Assembly: GCA_938009755.1 (NCBI GenBank)
Contig: CALLIL010000054.1
Span: 1-47,906 of the forward strand
Length of the DNA: 47,906 nt
Direction of reading: 5' to 3'
From: an uncultured Marinomonas sp.
GTDB taxonomy: Bacteria > Pseudomonadota > Gammaproteobacteria > Pseudomonadales > Marinomonadaceae
The translations under genes and the position numbers were made by a program. Of the stretch, positions 1 through 8,264 are shown in pieces. Under the pieces are notes generated by a model, which made no database searches, had not been told where the DNA came from, and saw nothing but the letters and a program-made list of their open reading frames with translations. The stretch's first letter is position 1; each line of letters opens with the position of its first letter.

Positions 1-132
1 CTTTTCTAAACGAAAATAAACACACTTCTATTTCTGAACTGTCATCAAATCGGCTGCTTTTATAGATTAAAAAAACTCACCGATAAAAAGACATATAACC
101 AAAAATTATTAGCTTATTCCAAACAAAGGCTT

Positions 133-156
133 TAATATTAGATTATTCTAAAGTTA
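133..156. promoter_or_regulatory. Imperfect palindrome upstream of the MBL/SulP operon (candidate ArsR-type operator)
   Basis: A perfect inverted repeat TTAGA-TTAT-TCTAA lies at 138-151. Outer arms TAA (133-135) and TTA (154-156) extend it to 24 bp with two mismatches per arm. It ends 16 bp before the ATG of the metallo-hydrolase gene. Blh-type persulfide dioxygenase genes are often controlled by ArsR-family sulfide sensors (BigR/SqrR) that bind AT-rich dyads, so an operator is plausible. No such regulator is encoded within this window; binding is inferred only. Confidence 0.45.
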
Positions 157-172
157 ATAACAGGTAAACACC

Positions 173-1051
173 ATGACACCCAATGACATCACACCAGAAG
201 TCATTTCGTTTTTCGACAATGACTCCAATACATTTTCTTATGTCGTAAAGGACCCAAATTCTTCCAGCTGTGCCATTATTGATAGCGTAATGGATTTCGA
301 CTACGCCTCTGGCAGTACGTTTTATAGGAGTGCTGACAAAATCATCGACTATGTGGAAACCAATAATTTAAAAGTCGAATGGCTGATTGAAACCCATGTG
401 CATGCAGATCACCTGTCTGCTGCGCCGTATCTACAAGCGAAGCTAGGCGGAAAAATTGGCATTGGCCAAGACATTAAGACAGTGCAAGACACCTTTGGTA
501 AAGTCTTCAATGAAGGCGATGCTTTCAAACAAGACGGCTCTCAATTCGATTACCTATTCTCGGATGGAGAGCACTATAAAGTAGGCGAAATGACCTGCTC
601 AGCCATGCACACGCCAGGTCATACGCCAGCCTGCTTTACGCATATTTTAGGCGATGCGGTTTTTGTCGGTGATACCTTGTTCATGCCAGATGCGGGAACG
701 GCTCGTGCGGATTTCCCCGGTGGGGATGCAGGCGTCTTATTTGATTCCGTTCAAAAAATACTGGCCTTGCCTGATGACCACCGCATTTTCATGTGCCATG
801 ACTACGCGCCAAACGGCCGTGAATTGAAAAATGAAACGACGGTTAAAGCACAGCGAGAAGAAAACATTCATGTGGGAAATGGCACCAGTCGCTCTGCGTT
901 TATCAACTTGCGTGAAACACGAGACAAAACCCTCGCCATGCCTCGTCTTATTTTGCCTTCATTGCAAATTAATATGCGGGCAGGACACATGCCAGAAGCT
1001 GACACAAACGGCTTGTCTTACTTAAAGGTTCCACTCAATGCCTTTAAATAA
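173..1051 (+). CDS. MBL-fold persulfide dioxygenase-like hydrolase (Blh/ETHE1 type)
   Basis: A 292-residue metallo-beta-lactamase-fold protein. The metal motif HVHADH is at residues 75-80, with further likely metal ligands in HTPGHTP, in the VGDTLF segment and in the MCHDY segment. No signal peptide is seen, so a cytoplasmic enzyme is expected. The N-terminal pattern (a SYVV-DP start, then an AIIDSVMDFD segment) is that of the Blh/ETHE1 group, which oxidises glutathione persulfide to sulfite. The gene overlaps the downstream SulP transporter by 14 nt, so the two are translationally coupled. The product of sulfur oxidation is an oxyanion, which makes a paired exporter reasonable. No rhodanese domain or quinone reductase gene is present here. 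A different MBL hydrolase activity cannot be excluded from sequence alone. Confidence 0.8.
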   Translation: MTPNDITPEVISFFDNDSNTFSYVVKDPNSSSCAIIDSVMDFDYASGSTFYRSADKIIDYVETNNLKVEWLIETHVHADHLSAAPYLQAKLGGKIGIGQDIKTVQDTFGKVFNEGDAFKQDGSQFDYLFSDGEHYKVGEMTCSAMHTPGHTPACFTHILGDAVFVGDTLFMPDAGTARADFPGGDAGVLFDSVQKILALPDDHRIFMCHDYAPNGRELKNETTVKAQREENIHVGNGTSRSAFINLRETRDKTLAMPRLILPSLQINMRAGHMPEADTNGLSYLKVPLNAFK

Positions 1052-2768
1052 ATCGACAACAATCAAGCGTTTATTGCCCGCCACTCTTTGGATCAAGCAG
1101 TATAACCGCGAACAATTCAGCCAAGACGCCATGGCCGCTTTTATTGTGACTATGTTGCTGATTCCACAGTCTTTGGCTTACGCCATGTTGGCTGGCGTGC
1201 CACCAGAAGTCGGTTTGTATTCCAGTATTTTACCCCTTGTGTTGTATGCCATGTTTGGCACCAGCTCGTCTTTGTCGGTTGGCCCTGTTGCGGTGGCATC
1301 CTTGATGACAGCCACCTCTTTGGCAACCATTGCCGAACAAGGAACCGAAAGTTACTTAACAGGCGCGATCACGCTCTCTTTATTGTCTGGAGTCATGTTG
1401 GTGATGATGGGCGTGATGAAGTTAGGCATGATTACCAACTTTCTATCGCATTCTGTCATATCAGGTTTTATTTCGGCGTCGGGTATTTTGATTGCATTAA
1501 GCCAGTTGAAGCACATTTTTGGTATTCAAGGCCATGGCGATAATTTAGTTGAACAAGTATTGAGCATGCTGGAAAGCATTGAAGCCTTTAATCCAATTAC
1601 TTTTGTTGTCGGCGTGTCTGTTGTTGCCTTTTTATTGTTAGCGCGTCTTTATGCGAAAGCGTTTTTTCTTCTATTAAACGTACCTGAACGCCATGCAACC
1701 TCCTTGGCGAAAACCGCGCCCATTGTTGGTGTGTTATCCAGTTTAGGCATGGCTTATGGTTTGAATCTAGAAGCGCAAGGCGTTGCCGTTACCGGCCACA
1801 TTCCAGCAGGCTTACCGCATCTGAGCTTAGCCCTGCCTTCTATGGAGTTGATCAAGAGCTTGGCGTTACCTGCGTTGATGATTTCCATTATTGGTTATGT
1901 GGAGTCCATTTCCGTGGGAAAAACGCTGGGTGCAAAACGCCGAGAAAAAGTCCAACCCAATCAGGAGTTAATCGGCTTAGGCGCGGCAAACATTGCTTCT
2001 GGCGTATCAGGCGGTTTCCCTGTAACAGGCGGATTTTCTCGCTCTGTGGTGAACTTTGACGCTGGTGCAGTGACGCAGTTGGCTGGCATCATGACCGCCG
2101 TCGGCATTATGATCGCCTCACTTGTGTTGACGCCTGTGTTGTATTTTCTACCGAAAGCGACGTTAGCGGCGACCATCATTGTCGCCGTCACAAGCTTGAT
2201 TGATTTCTCTATTTTGAAGAAGACATGGGCGTTTTCTAGAAGTGATTTTTCGGCAGTGCTTGCGACGGTCTTAATCACATTATTGTTTGGTGTAGAAGTG
2301 GGCGTGGCGTCAGGCGTTGGCTTGTCGATTGTGTTGCATTTATCTCACACTTCTCGGCCTCATGTGGCGGAAATTGGTTTAATCGAAGGCACAGAACACT
2401 TTCGCAATGTGAAACGTTTCGATGTAAAAACCGTCGAACATTTACTGAGTTTGCGACCAGACGAAAGCCTATTTTTTGCGAACGCCAGTTTCCTTGAAGA
2501 TTACATTCTCGATAGCATCAACCAGCGTCCAGCCATTACCGATGTTGTCATCCAATGCAGCGCCGTCAACGAAATTGATTTCAGCGCATTAGAAATGCTG
2601 GAAGCCTTAAACAACCAACTTAAAGAACAGAACATCAGGCTGTCATTGTCGGAAGTAAAAGGCCCAGTGATGGATCATTTGGCGTGCTGCGGATTCTTAC
2701 AGCACTTAAATGGAAAGGTGTATTTGACGCAATTCCAAGCCTTTAATGCACTAAGCCAATCCGCCTAG
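1038..2768 (+). CDS. SulP (SLC26-type) anion transporter with STAS domain
   Basis: A 576-residue inner-membrane protein. The first 40 or so residues are cytoplasmic, followed by the SulP membrane domain with the typical AAFIVTMLLIPQSLAYAMLAG start and a long run of hydrophobic segments to about residue 430. A C-terminal STAS domain covers about residues 450-570. The family carries sulfate, bicarbonate or other anions. Its start codon lies inside the upstream persulfide-dioxygenase-like gene (14-nt overlap), which suggests it moves sulfite or sulfate linked to that enzyme; this is inference. Length is normal for bacterial SulP proteins. The gene faces the aspartate-dehydrogenase-like gene across a short interval holding a hairpin. 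Confidence 0.88.
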   Translation: MPLNKSTTIKRLLPATLWIKQYNREQFSQDAMAAFIVTMLLIPQSLAYAMLAGVPPEVGLYSSILPLVLYAMFGTSSSLSVGPVAVASLMTATSLATIAEQGTESYLTGAITLSLLSGVMLVMMGVMKLGMITNFLSHSVISGFISASGILIALSQLKHIFGIQGHGDNLVEQVLSMLESIEAFNPITFVVGVSVVAFLLLARLYAKAFFLLLNVPERHATSLAKTAPIVGVLSSLGMAYGLNLEAQGVAVTGHIPAGLPHLSLALPSMELIKSLALPALMISIIGYVESISVGKTLGAKRREKVQPNQELIGLGAANIASGVSGGFPVTGGFSRSVVNFDAGAVTQLAGIMTAVGIMIASLVLTPVLYFLPKATLAATIIVAVTSLIDFSILKKTWAFSRSDFSAVLATVLITLLFGVEVGVASGVGLSIVLHLSHTSRPHVAEIGLIEGTEHFRNVKRFDVKTVEHLLSLRPDESLFFANASFLEDYILDSINQRPAITDVVIQCSAVNEIDFSALEMLEALNNQLKEQNIRLSLSEVKGPVMDHLACCGFLQHLNGKVYLTQFQAFNALSQSA

Positions 2769-2772
2769 CCAA

Positions 2773-2800
2773 GGCTCTTAGTGACACAGCACTAAGCGCC
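2773..2800. terminator. Hairpin between convergent sulP and aspartate dehydrogenase-like gene
   Basis: Arms CTTAGTG (2777-2783) and CACTAAG (2790-2796) with a 6-nt loop, extended by GGC/GCC after one mismatch. It overlaps the stop codon of the minus-strand gene ending at 2792. There is no strong T-run on either side, so a shared terminator is only a moderate call. Confidence 0.4.
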
Positions 2801-3625
2801 ATAACACACTGAAGACGTTAGGTTTTTTAGTGCTTTTACTATGGTAAGCGGCACGTCCGCGCTGGTGCTCGGAGTGGTAGAAGGCACACCTTGCCAACGC
2901 GTTTGCAAACGGCCAACATCGCTATCAAATTCAATATCGGTGAACATCACAGGCGCAATTGGGTCTGCAATTAACTTCACTTTGGTGGCATCCAAACCAA
3001 CCGTTGCCAATGCCAGCATGGCACTGATGTTACTGCTTTTCGGGAACAAACTGGCGGATTCTCGCGCGGTTCCTTCAAAGAAGCAGGTTGGCTCTGTAAT
3101 GGATTCAAGATCCACAAATTGCTCCGCTGGCGTGCCTTTCCATGAGTTCACAGGCTTAGTTTGTGCAATCGATACGTCATTGACCTTTGACAGTGATGCC
3201 GCTGACATCCAATCCACCGCAGGTAACGCGCCAGAGGACAATAATAGCCTCGCGCCAGATTGCTCCGCCGTATCAATAAACTGCTTTAATATGTCGTCAT
3301 TGGTAAAAAGCCCAATACTCGACACCACCAAATCCATGCCTTTTTCTAAAATCTTCACGCCATATTGCGCAAGCGTTTCTTGCCCTGCGGCTTCAATCAC
3401 TATGTCTGGTTGAGCGGCAAAAAACGCCTCGCTGCTGTCGGTTATTAAGGATTGAAAATGCTCTGATTTGTCAGCGTTTATGGTCAGGTATTTTGCTTTG
3501 TCTCTGCACAGTAAAGCGACTATTTCAGTGTTTCCGCCTTCGCCTTTTTCAACGCTATTTGCAACGTATTGGCCAATGGCACCTAAGCCAATAATGCCCA
3601 CTTTCAATTTTTTTTTCGATTTCAT
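2792..3625 (-). CDS. Aspartate dehydrogenase-like protein (DUF108 / NadX family)
   Basis: A 277-residue protein from the ATG at 3625, which has AAGGA five bases upstream; an in-frame GTG at 3646 is less likely. The N-terminus carries a Rossmann nucleotide-binding motif GLGAIG. The C-terminal half matches the aspartate dehydrogenase domain (WKGTPAEQ, FFEGTARESA, NISAMLALATVGLD, ADP). Family members interconvert L-aspartate and iminosuccinate/oxaloacetate with NAD(P). In the segment that usually reads N-x-H-E/H after the ADP motif, this protein has M-F-T-D, so the expected catalytic His appears to be Thr. It is the last gene of a TRAP transporter operon (78 nt after dctM), which suggests a catabolic role on an imported amino or dicarboxylic acid. 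Activity on aspartate is uncertain. Confidence 0.75.
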   Translation of the reverse strand: MKSKKKLKVGIIGLGAIGQYVANSVEKGEGGNTEIVALLCRDKAKYLTINADKSEHFQSLITDSSEAFFAAQPDIVIEAAGQETLAQYGVKILEKGMDLVVSSIGLFTNDDILKQFIDTAEQSGARLLLSSGALPAVDWMSAASLSKVNDVSIAQTKPVNSWKGTPAEQFVDLESITEPTCFFEGTARESASLFPKSSNISAMLALATVGLDATKVKLIADPIAPVMFTDIEFDSDVGRLQTRWQGVPSTTPSTSADVPLTIVKALKNLTSSVCYGA

Positions 3626-3703
3626 TTTAATCCTTGGCTGCGCCACATACTAAGCGCGATATATCGTTAAGTGCTTGTCATTACAGAGGTATTTAATGAG
3701 TCG

Positions 3704-4978
3704 TTAAAACATCACACTCGGCAGCGCCAAACTGAACCATGGCACATAAGTGATGATCATCAGACCAATCAGCATGATAATGAGGAATGGGATACAACCT
3801 CTGAATACTTCAAACAATCCCATTCTTGAAATAGTGACCGCGACAAAAAGGTTAAGACCAACAGGTGGCGTAATCATGCCAACCGAGTAGTTAACCAGAT
3901 TGATAATCCCGAAATGCACAGGATCAATGCCCACTTCTGACGCAATAGGTGTCATCAAAGGCGCGAGTACGATGATCGCGGACGCACTGTCCAAGAAGAA
4001 GCCAGCCACCAGCATGATCACATTCAACAAGGCCGTAATCACGAAAGAGGAGTCACTCAAAGACAGAACAGAATTGGCAAGCAATGACGGCATGCCAATC
4101 ATGGTTAACAACCAAGCAAAAGCGGAAGCGCCTGCCGTGATCAACAACAAAGAACCTGACGTTAAGCCTGTGTTCTGTAGAATTTCCCACAGGTCTTTCG
4201 CGCTCACTTGTTTATAAATCACCATACCAACGAACAAGCCATAAACACACGCGACCGCAGCGGATTCCGTTGCCGTGAAAATACCGCTGTAAATTCCGCC
4301 CAACAAGATCACTGGCAAACCCAAGCCCCAAGCAGAGCCTTTAAAGGCTTCAAACACTTGAGCCAATGTCGGGAATGGTGCTCTAGGAAACGCTTTTCTT
4401 TTTGAATACAAGGTGCAATACGCGATCAACAAACCGCCTAACAACAAGGCTGGAAGAATCCCAGCGGCGAACAATTGACCAATACTGGTCGATGTAACAG
4501 AACCATAAATGATCAGAGCGATGCTTGGCGGCACAATCGGACCTAAGGTGCCAGCGGTTGTCAGCAAACCTATGGCAAAGCGCTTGCTGTAACCCGCTTC
4601 AACCAACGCTGGAAACATGATGCTGCCAATCGCAACCACAGTCGCAGGACTGGAACCAGAAATGGAACCAAAGAATAAGCAAGACAGCACCGCCGCCGAT
4701 GCCAAACCACCTGGCGCCCAGCCAATCAGCACTTGAGCCAGTTTAATTAATCGAGTGGATAAGCCGCCAACCCGCATCAACTCGGCAGCCAATATGAAAA
4801 ATGGGATGGCCATTAATGAGAAATTATTGATGCCTGAAAACATTCTCATCGGCACAATTGTTGGGTTCATTGAGCCTGTTAATTCCATCGCTCCAATGAC
4901 GGAAAACGCCAAAGAACCATAAATCGGTAAGCCTAATAACAGCAATATTAAAAACAGCGGAAGAAGTAGCGTTGCCAT
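3704..4978 (-). CDS. dctM: TRAP transporter large permease DctM
   Basis: A 424-residue membrane protein of the DctM family, the ion-coupled transport subunit of tripartite TRAP importers. It has about a dozen hydrophobic segments and typical motifs such as the GSISGSSPATVVAIGSI stretch near residue 100 and GTLGPIVPPS near 145. The start ATG at 4978 follows AGAGACG. It lies 22 nt downstream of dctQ. The binding protein and small permease are both present, so the system is complete. The substrate is not evident; C4-dicarboxylates, other organic acids and amino-acid derivatives are all carried by this family. Confidence 0.93.
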   Translation of the reverse strand: MATLLLPLFLILLLLGLPIYGSLAFSVIGAMELTGSMNPTIVPMRMFSGINNFSLMAIPFFILAAELMRVGGLSTRLIKLAQVLIGWAPGGLASAAVLSCLFFGSISGSSPATVVAIGSIMFPALVEAGYSKRFAIGLLTTAGTLGPIVPPSIALIIYGSVTSTSIGQLFAAGILPALLLGGLLIAYCTLYSKRKAFPRAPFPTLAQVFEAFKGSAWGLGLPVILLGGIYSGIFTATESAAVACVYGLFVGMVIYKQVSAKDLWEILQNTGLTSGSLLLITAGASAFAWLLTMIGMPSLLANSVLSLSDSSFVITALLNVIMLVAGFFLDSASAIIVLAPLMTPIASEVGIDPVHFGIINLVNYSVGMITPPVGLNLFVAVTISRMGLFEVFRGCIPFLIIMLIGLMIITYVPWFSLALPSVMF

Positions 4979-5000
4979 GTAAACGTCTCTGTATTAAAAG

Positions 5001-5513
5001 TTAATGACTATTGTCGTTGTGCGTTTCTGTGGTGTTGTGCGTCGACTTTCCAAACACAGAAAACATAATGCCGGCGTATCGAATCAGCTGAAAAAACGCC
5101 GTAACAGGGATAAAAGCATAAATAAAAGCAACAGGAATTCTTAACGCTGGTGACAACTGACCACGAGCCAATGTGCCTGAAAATAAAACGCCGCCGTAAT
5201 AAAGCAAAGTCAGGGCGAAGACAGTGCCAATGACCGCAGACATAAAAACGAAGGATTTAATAAAAGATTTCGGAAGAGCGGACTTCAAAATATCAACCGT
5301 AATATGGCTGCCCTTTCTGATCCCCAAACTTGTCGAAAGAAAGCTCATGCAAATAATAAGGTATAAAATCGCCTCTTCTGCCCAAAAGATAGAATCGTTT
5401 AGCGCATAGCGAAAAAACACTTGAGTAAAGGTAAGAAGCGACGCCACGGCTAAAATACTGGCAATCAGGAAACCTTCTACTTTATCTAAGTGTTGATTGA
5501 GTTTTTCGAACAT
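5001..5513 (-). CDS. dctQ: TRAP transporter small permease DctQ
   Basis: A 170-residue protein with four hydrophobic segments (about residues 15-35, 45-65, 88-110 and 130-150), the normal topology of DctQ. The conserved WAEEAILYL segment near residue 45 is characteristic of the family. It pairs with DctM in the inner membrane. The start at 5513 has AAGAGAT seven bases upstream. It is separated from dctP by 80 nt that contain a strong hairpin. Confidence 0.92.
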   Translation of the reverse strand: MFEKLNQHLDKVEGFLIASILAVASLLTFTQVFFRYALNDSIFWAEEAILYLIICMSFLSTSLGIRKGSHITVDILKSALPKSFIKSFVFMSAVIGTVFALTLLYYGGVLFSGTLARGQLSPALRIPVAFIYAFIPVTAFFQLIRYAGIMFSVFGKSTHNTTETHNDNSH

Positions 5514-5549
5514 TCACATCTCTTTTCTGTGGTTGTATTAAAAGGAATG

Positions 5550-5579
5550 AAGGCGCTCAACGTAAGCATTGAGCGCCTT
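5550..5579 (-). terminator. Intra-operon hairpin between dctP and dctQ
   Basis: A perfect 11-bp stem AAGGCGCTCAA (5550-5560) / TTGAGCGCCTT (5569-5579) with an 8-nt loop. It sits just after the dctP stop codon. Read on the minus strand it is followed by CATTCCTTTTAA, a weak U-run. It probably ends or stabilises part of the transcripts so that more binding protein than permease is made, as is usual for TRAP and ABC operons. Confidence 0.6.
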
Positions 5580-5593
5580 TATCATTGCGATGA

Positions 5594-6571
5594 CTAGTTG
5601 TTAATTTCTTGGTAAACAAGGTCTAACAAATCAGACGTCACTGTTTGACGGAACGCTTCGTGAACTGGCTTACTTGCTTCGATAAACGCGTCCATTTGCG
5701 CTTTAGACAAGGTCGTTACTTGCGTGTATTTCTTAATGTTATCTAAGGCAGACGCTTCTAGCTCATCCGTCAATTTACGAGACAAATCACGAGCATTATC
5801 AAACGCATTTGTCATCACAATTTGAAGGTCTTCTGGAAGCGAATCCCACGCTTGTTTGTTCACAATCGTCGCATAACCGTGGTAAGCATTTGACGTTAGC
5901 GTCATGTACTTTTGCACTTCGTAAAACTTCTTACTGGTGATGTTTGCGATTGGATTTTCTTGCCCTTCAATAACGCTTTGCTGAAGGCCGTTATACACTT
6001 CTGTGTACGCCATCGCTGTTGGGTTTGCATCAAAGTTACGGTAAGTGCTTAACAAGATCGGAGACTGCATGGTGCGCATTTTAAGACCTTTAAGATCTTT
6101 AGGTTCATCAATAGGACGAACATTATTCGTCATATGACGGAAGCCAGCGCCCCAAAAGTTCACCGCGTGCATGCCATGACCTTCTAATGTGTCTAGGATT
6201 TTACGACCTGCTGGGCCATCCAACACTTTCATCATGATTTCTTTTGATGGCAACAAGAACGGAAGATCCAAAATCTGTACACGAGGCTCAAAGTTACCCA
6301 GTGTTGCTGTCGGTGGCATCGCGATTTGAACAAAGTTCATTTGCAATTGCTCAATGATTTCCACATCGCCGCCTAGCTTTGCCGCCGATTGAACATTGAT
6401 ATTAATACGACCATCAGACTTCTCTTCCACTTCCTTCGCGAAAGCAAGCGCTGCTTGGCCATTTGGCGTTTCATCGATTAATACATGAGCAAAGGTAAAG
6501 TTATAGTCAGCTGCTAATGCGGATGCACTCATGAACAGTCCGAGCGCTGCGATCAAAGGTTTTTTCATCAT
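5594..6571 (-). CDS. dctP: TRAP transporter substrate-binding protein DctP
   Basis: A 325-residue periplasmic binding protein. Residues 1-20 form a Sec signal peptide (lysines, hydrophobic core, ASALAA cleavage region). The mature part carries DctP family motifs: FAHV near the start, a GLKMRT segment near residue 165 containing the substrate-carboxylate arginine, and GLQQSVIEGQENP near 205. It captures the ligand and delivers it to DctQM. Two consecutive ATGs open the gene, with TAGG upstream. It is the first gene of the operon and divergent from the LysR gene at 6951. The ligand cannot be read from the sequence; the downstream aspartate-dehydrogenase-like gene hints at an amino acid or dicarboxylate. 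Confidence 0.92.
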   Translation of the reverse strand: MMKKPLIAALGLFMSASALAADYNFTFAHVLIDETPNGQAALAFAKEVEEKSDGRININVQSAAKLGGDVEIIEQLQMNFVQIAMPPTATLGNFEPRVQILDLPFLLPSKEIMMKVLDGPAGRKILDTLEGHGMHAVNFWGAGFRHMTNNVRPIDEPKDLKGLKMRTMQSPILLSTYRNFDANPTAMAYTEVYNGLQQSVIEGQENPIANITSKKFYEVQKYMTLTSNAYHGYATIVNKQAWDSLPEDLQIVMTNAFDNARDLSRKLTDELEASALDNIKKYTQVTTLSKAQMDAFIEASKPVHEAFRQTVTSDLLDLVYQEINN

Positions 6572-6664
6572 AATGTGCCTACTGGTTTGGGTTGTTTTTT
6601 AAATTCTGAGGTAAAAATTAGGCTTATGCCGCTACAAAGGCAATAGCATTTTGCTTACAAGCAC

Positions 6665-6680
6665 TGTAAATATTTTTACA
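6665..6680. promoter_or_regulatory. 16-bp perfect dyad upstream of dctP
   Basis: TGTAAA-TATT-TTTACA is a perfect inverted repeat centred about 100 bp upstream of the dctP start, in the 379-bp divergent interval shared with the LysR gene. Position and form fit a binding site for that regulator, but this is inferred. Confidence 0.45.
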
Positions 6681-6872
6681 ATGGCACCTATATTTGATAT
6701 TTTCTACGGGACAAAATGACTTTATAAACCAACGAATAATGCACCAAATTGATGCGCTAAAGACTGCCAACGCCCTTATATTGGTCATTACTGACGTTTA
6801 GACGAATTATGAATGACTTTTTATATTGAAAGAAAAATTACAGATAAAGCATTTTGACTCAATCATCATGTC

Positions 6873-6907
6873 GTCATAACTCGTGACTAACATAATGATT
6901 TTATGAC
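6873..6907. promoter_or_regulatory. Dyads upstream of the LysR gene
   Basis: Two nested inverted repeats: GTCATAA (6873-6879) with TTATGAC (6901-6907), and CATAA-N5-TTATG (6891-6905). They lie 44-78 bp before the regulator's start, a typical place for LysR autoregulation. The rest of the 6572-6950 interval is AT-rich with no gene visible. Confidence 0.4.
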
Positions 6908-6950
6908 AGAAAAGCACATTCGCTAACGATCATAAAAAAGGACAAACAAC

Positions 6951-7856
6951 GTGAGTGAGAACCCAGATTTATTAGCCATTAACTGGAATGATCTAAAATA
7001 CTTTTTAGCACTATGGCGGTACAAAAGGCTCTCTTTAGCTGCAAGCAAAATCGGTTGTACTCATGTCACCATTGCCAACCGAGTGGAACAACTTGAAAAA
7101 GCCATAGGCACAAAACTCTTTATTCAAAACAGCAAAGGCTTCTATTTAACCGCAGCAGGCGAAAACCTGATCCCTTACGCGGAGAAATGCGAACGAACCT
7201 TGCGATTGGCAAATGAGAACTACAGAAACGTACAAGAAATCCGCTCGAAAATTCGGATTGGCGTCACGGAAGGCTTTAGTAATTACTTCCTTTCTAGCCG
7301 ACTGCCAGCTTGGGTGAAAGGCAAAGACATCGATGTAGAACTTATATCCTTGGCGGGCAGCACCTTTATCAGCAGTGGCGAAGTGGATATCAGCATCACC
7401 ATCGGGCCTCAAAAAGGCGCTAACATCATTCAGAAGAAGCTCACCGACTACACACTGGGACTCTTCTCAACGAAAGACTACCTTCAAGAACACGACCCAA
7501 TCGAAAAAAAATCCGACTTAATCAACCACCACTTTATCGGCTACATTGAAGGTCAGGTATTTTCGGATTTATTAAAGTACCAAGACGAAGTCTCACCTAA
7601 CCTCAACTTCATCTACCAATCCACCACCATACACACTCAACGTAAAGCAGTGAACACAGGCTTAGGCATCGGCATTTTACCGCGCTTCGTCGCCTACGGA
7701 GACCAAAACCTTCGACCTGTTCTGCCTGACTTTTTATTGCATCGAGAACTGTGGATCTCCACCAGCAAAGACCTCCACAAATTCAAAGACCTAAAACTTG
7801 CTTGGGATTTTATATTGAACGCCTGCGCAGACGAAAGGTATCGGTTTATAGAGTAG
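6951..7856 (+). CDS. LysR-family transcriptional regulator (probable TRAP operon regulator)
   Basis: A 301-residue LTTR. The winged helix-turn-helix covers about residues 10-70 (LSLAASKIGCTHVTIANRVEQLEKAIGTKLF read in segments), followed by a linker helix and a two-lobed effector domain to the C-terminus. The start is a GTG at 6951 with AAAAAGGAC eight bases upstream. It is divergent from dctPQM and the aspartate-dehydrogenase-like gene, so it probably controls them in response to the imported ligand or a product. Dyads at both ends of the intergenic region support this. It is followed by an unrelated AT-rich accessory segment. Confidence 0.88.
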   Translation: MSENPDLLAINWNDLKYFLALWRYKRLSLAASKIGCTHVTIANRVEQLEKAIGTKLFIQNSKGFYLTAAGENLIPYAEKCERTLRLANENYRNVQEIRSKIRIGVTEGFSNYFLSSRLPAWVKGKDIDVELISLAGSTFISSGEVDISITIGPQKGANIIQKKLTDYTLGLFSTKDYLQEHDPIEKKSDLINHHFIGYIEGQVFSDLLKYQDEVSPNLNFIYQSTTIHTQRKAVNTGLGIGILPRFVAYGDQNLRPVLPDFLLHRELWISTSKDLHKFKDLKLAWDFILNACADERYRFIE

Positions 7857-7874
7857 GATATTCAGGAAGGCTAA

Positions 7875-8264
7875 ATGAATAATATTGGAAACGGCCAAGT
7901 GGATTTCACTGACACAAAAAGCGGTAAAAATCGCTCTATTCCAATCAATGAGAGCTTATTCAAACAACTTGAAGAGCATATGAGAAATCATGGTAGGTTC
8001 TTTGACTGTATTAAGTCTTTTCGAAAATATCTCAAAACAACCAGTATAAAATTACCTCAAGGGCAGTCATCTCATGTTCTTAGACATAGCTTTGCAAGCC
8101 ATTTCATGATGAACGGTGGAAACATACTGACATTACAAAAAATTCTTGGTCATTCAACTATCCTAATGACAATGAGGTATGCTCATCTGGCTCCCGAACA
8201 CTTACAAGAAGCATTAACATTCAACCCTCTATATAATGATAATATTAACGAAGGTCGAAAGTAA
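7875..8264 (+). pseudogene. 5'-truncated tyrosine recombinase / phage-type integrase
   Basis: The 129 residues match only the C-terminal catalytic half of tyrosine recombinases. Visible are TKSGKNRSIPI (beta-hairpin lysine), HVLRHSFASHF (H-x-x-R box), LGHSTILMTMRYAHL (second His and the nucleophilic Tyr) and a helical tail. The N-terminal core-binding domain and the first catalytic Arg are missing, and an in-frame stop lies directly upstream at 7872-7874, so this is a remnant rather than a working integrase. It overlaps the convergent PIN gene by 20 nt. Low GC and position 1.1 kb from a tRNA gene fit decay of an integrated element. Confidence 0.75.

Noticed and set aside
2841-3413. 190-codon open frame on the plus strand
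   Set aside because: It lies wholly antisense to the aspartate-dehydrogenase-like gene, has no recognisable domain and no ribosome site.
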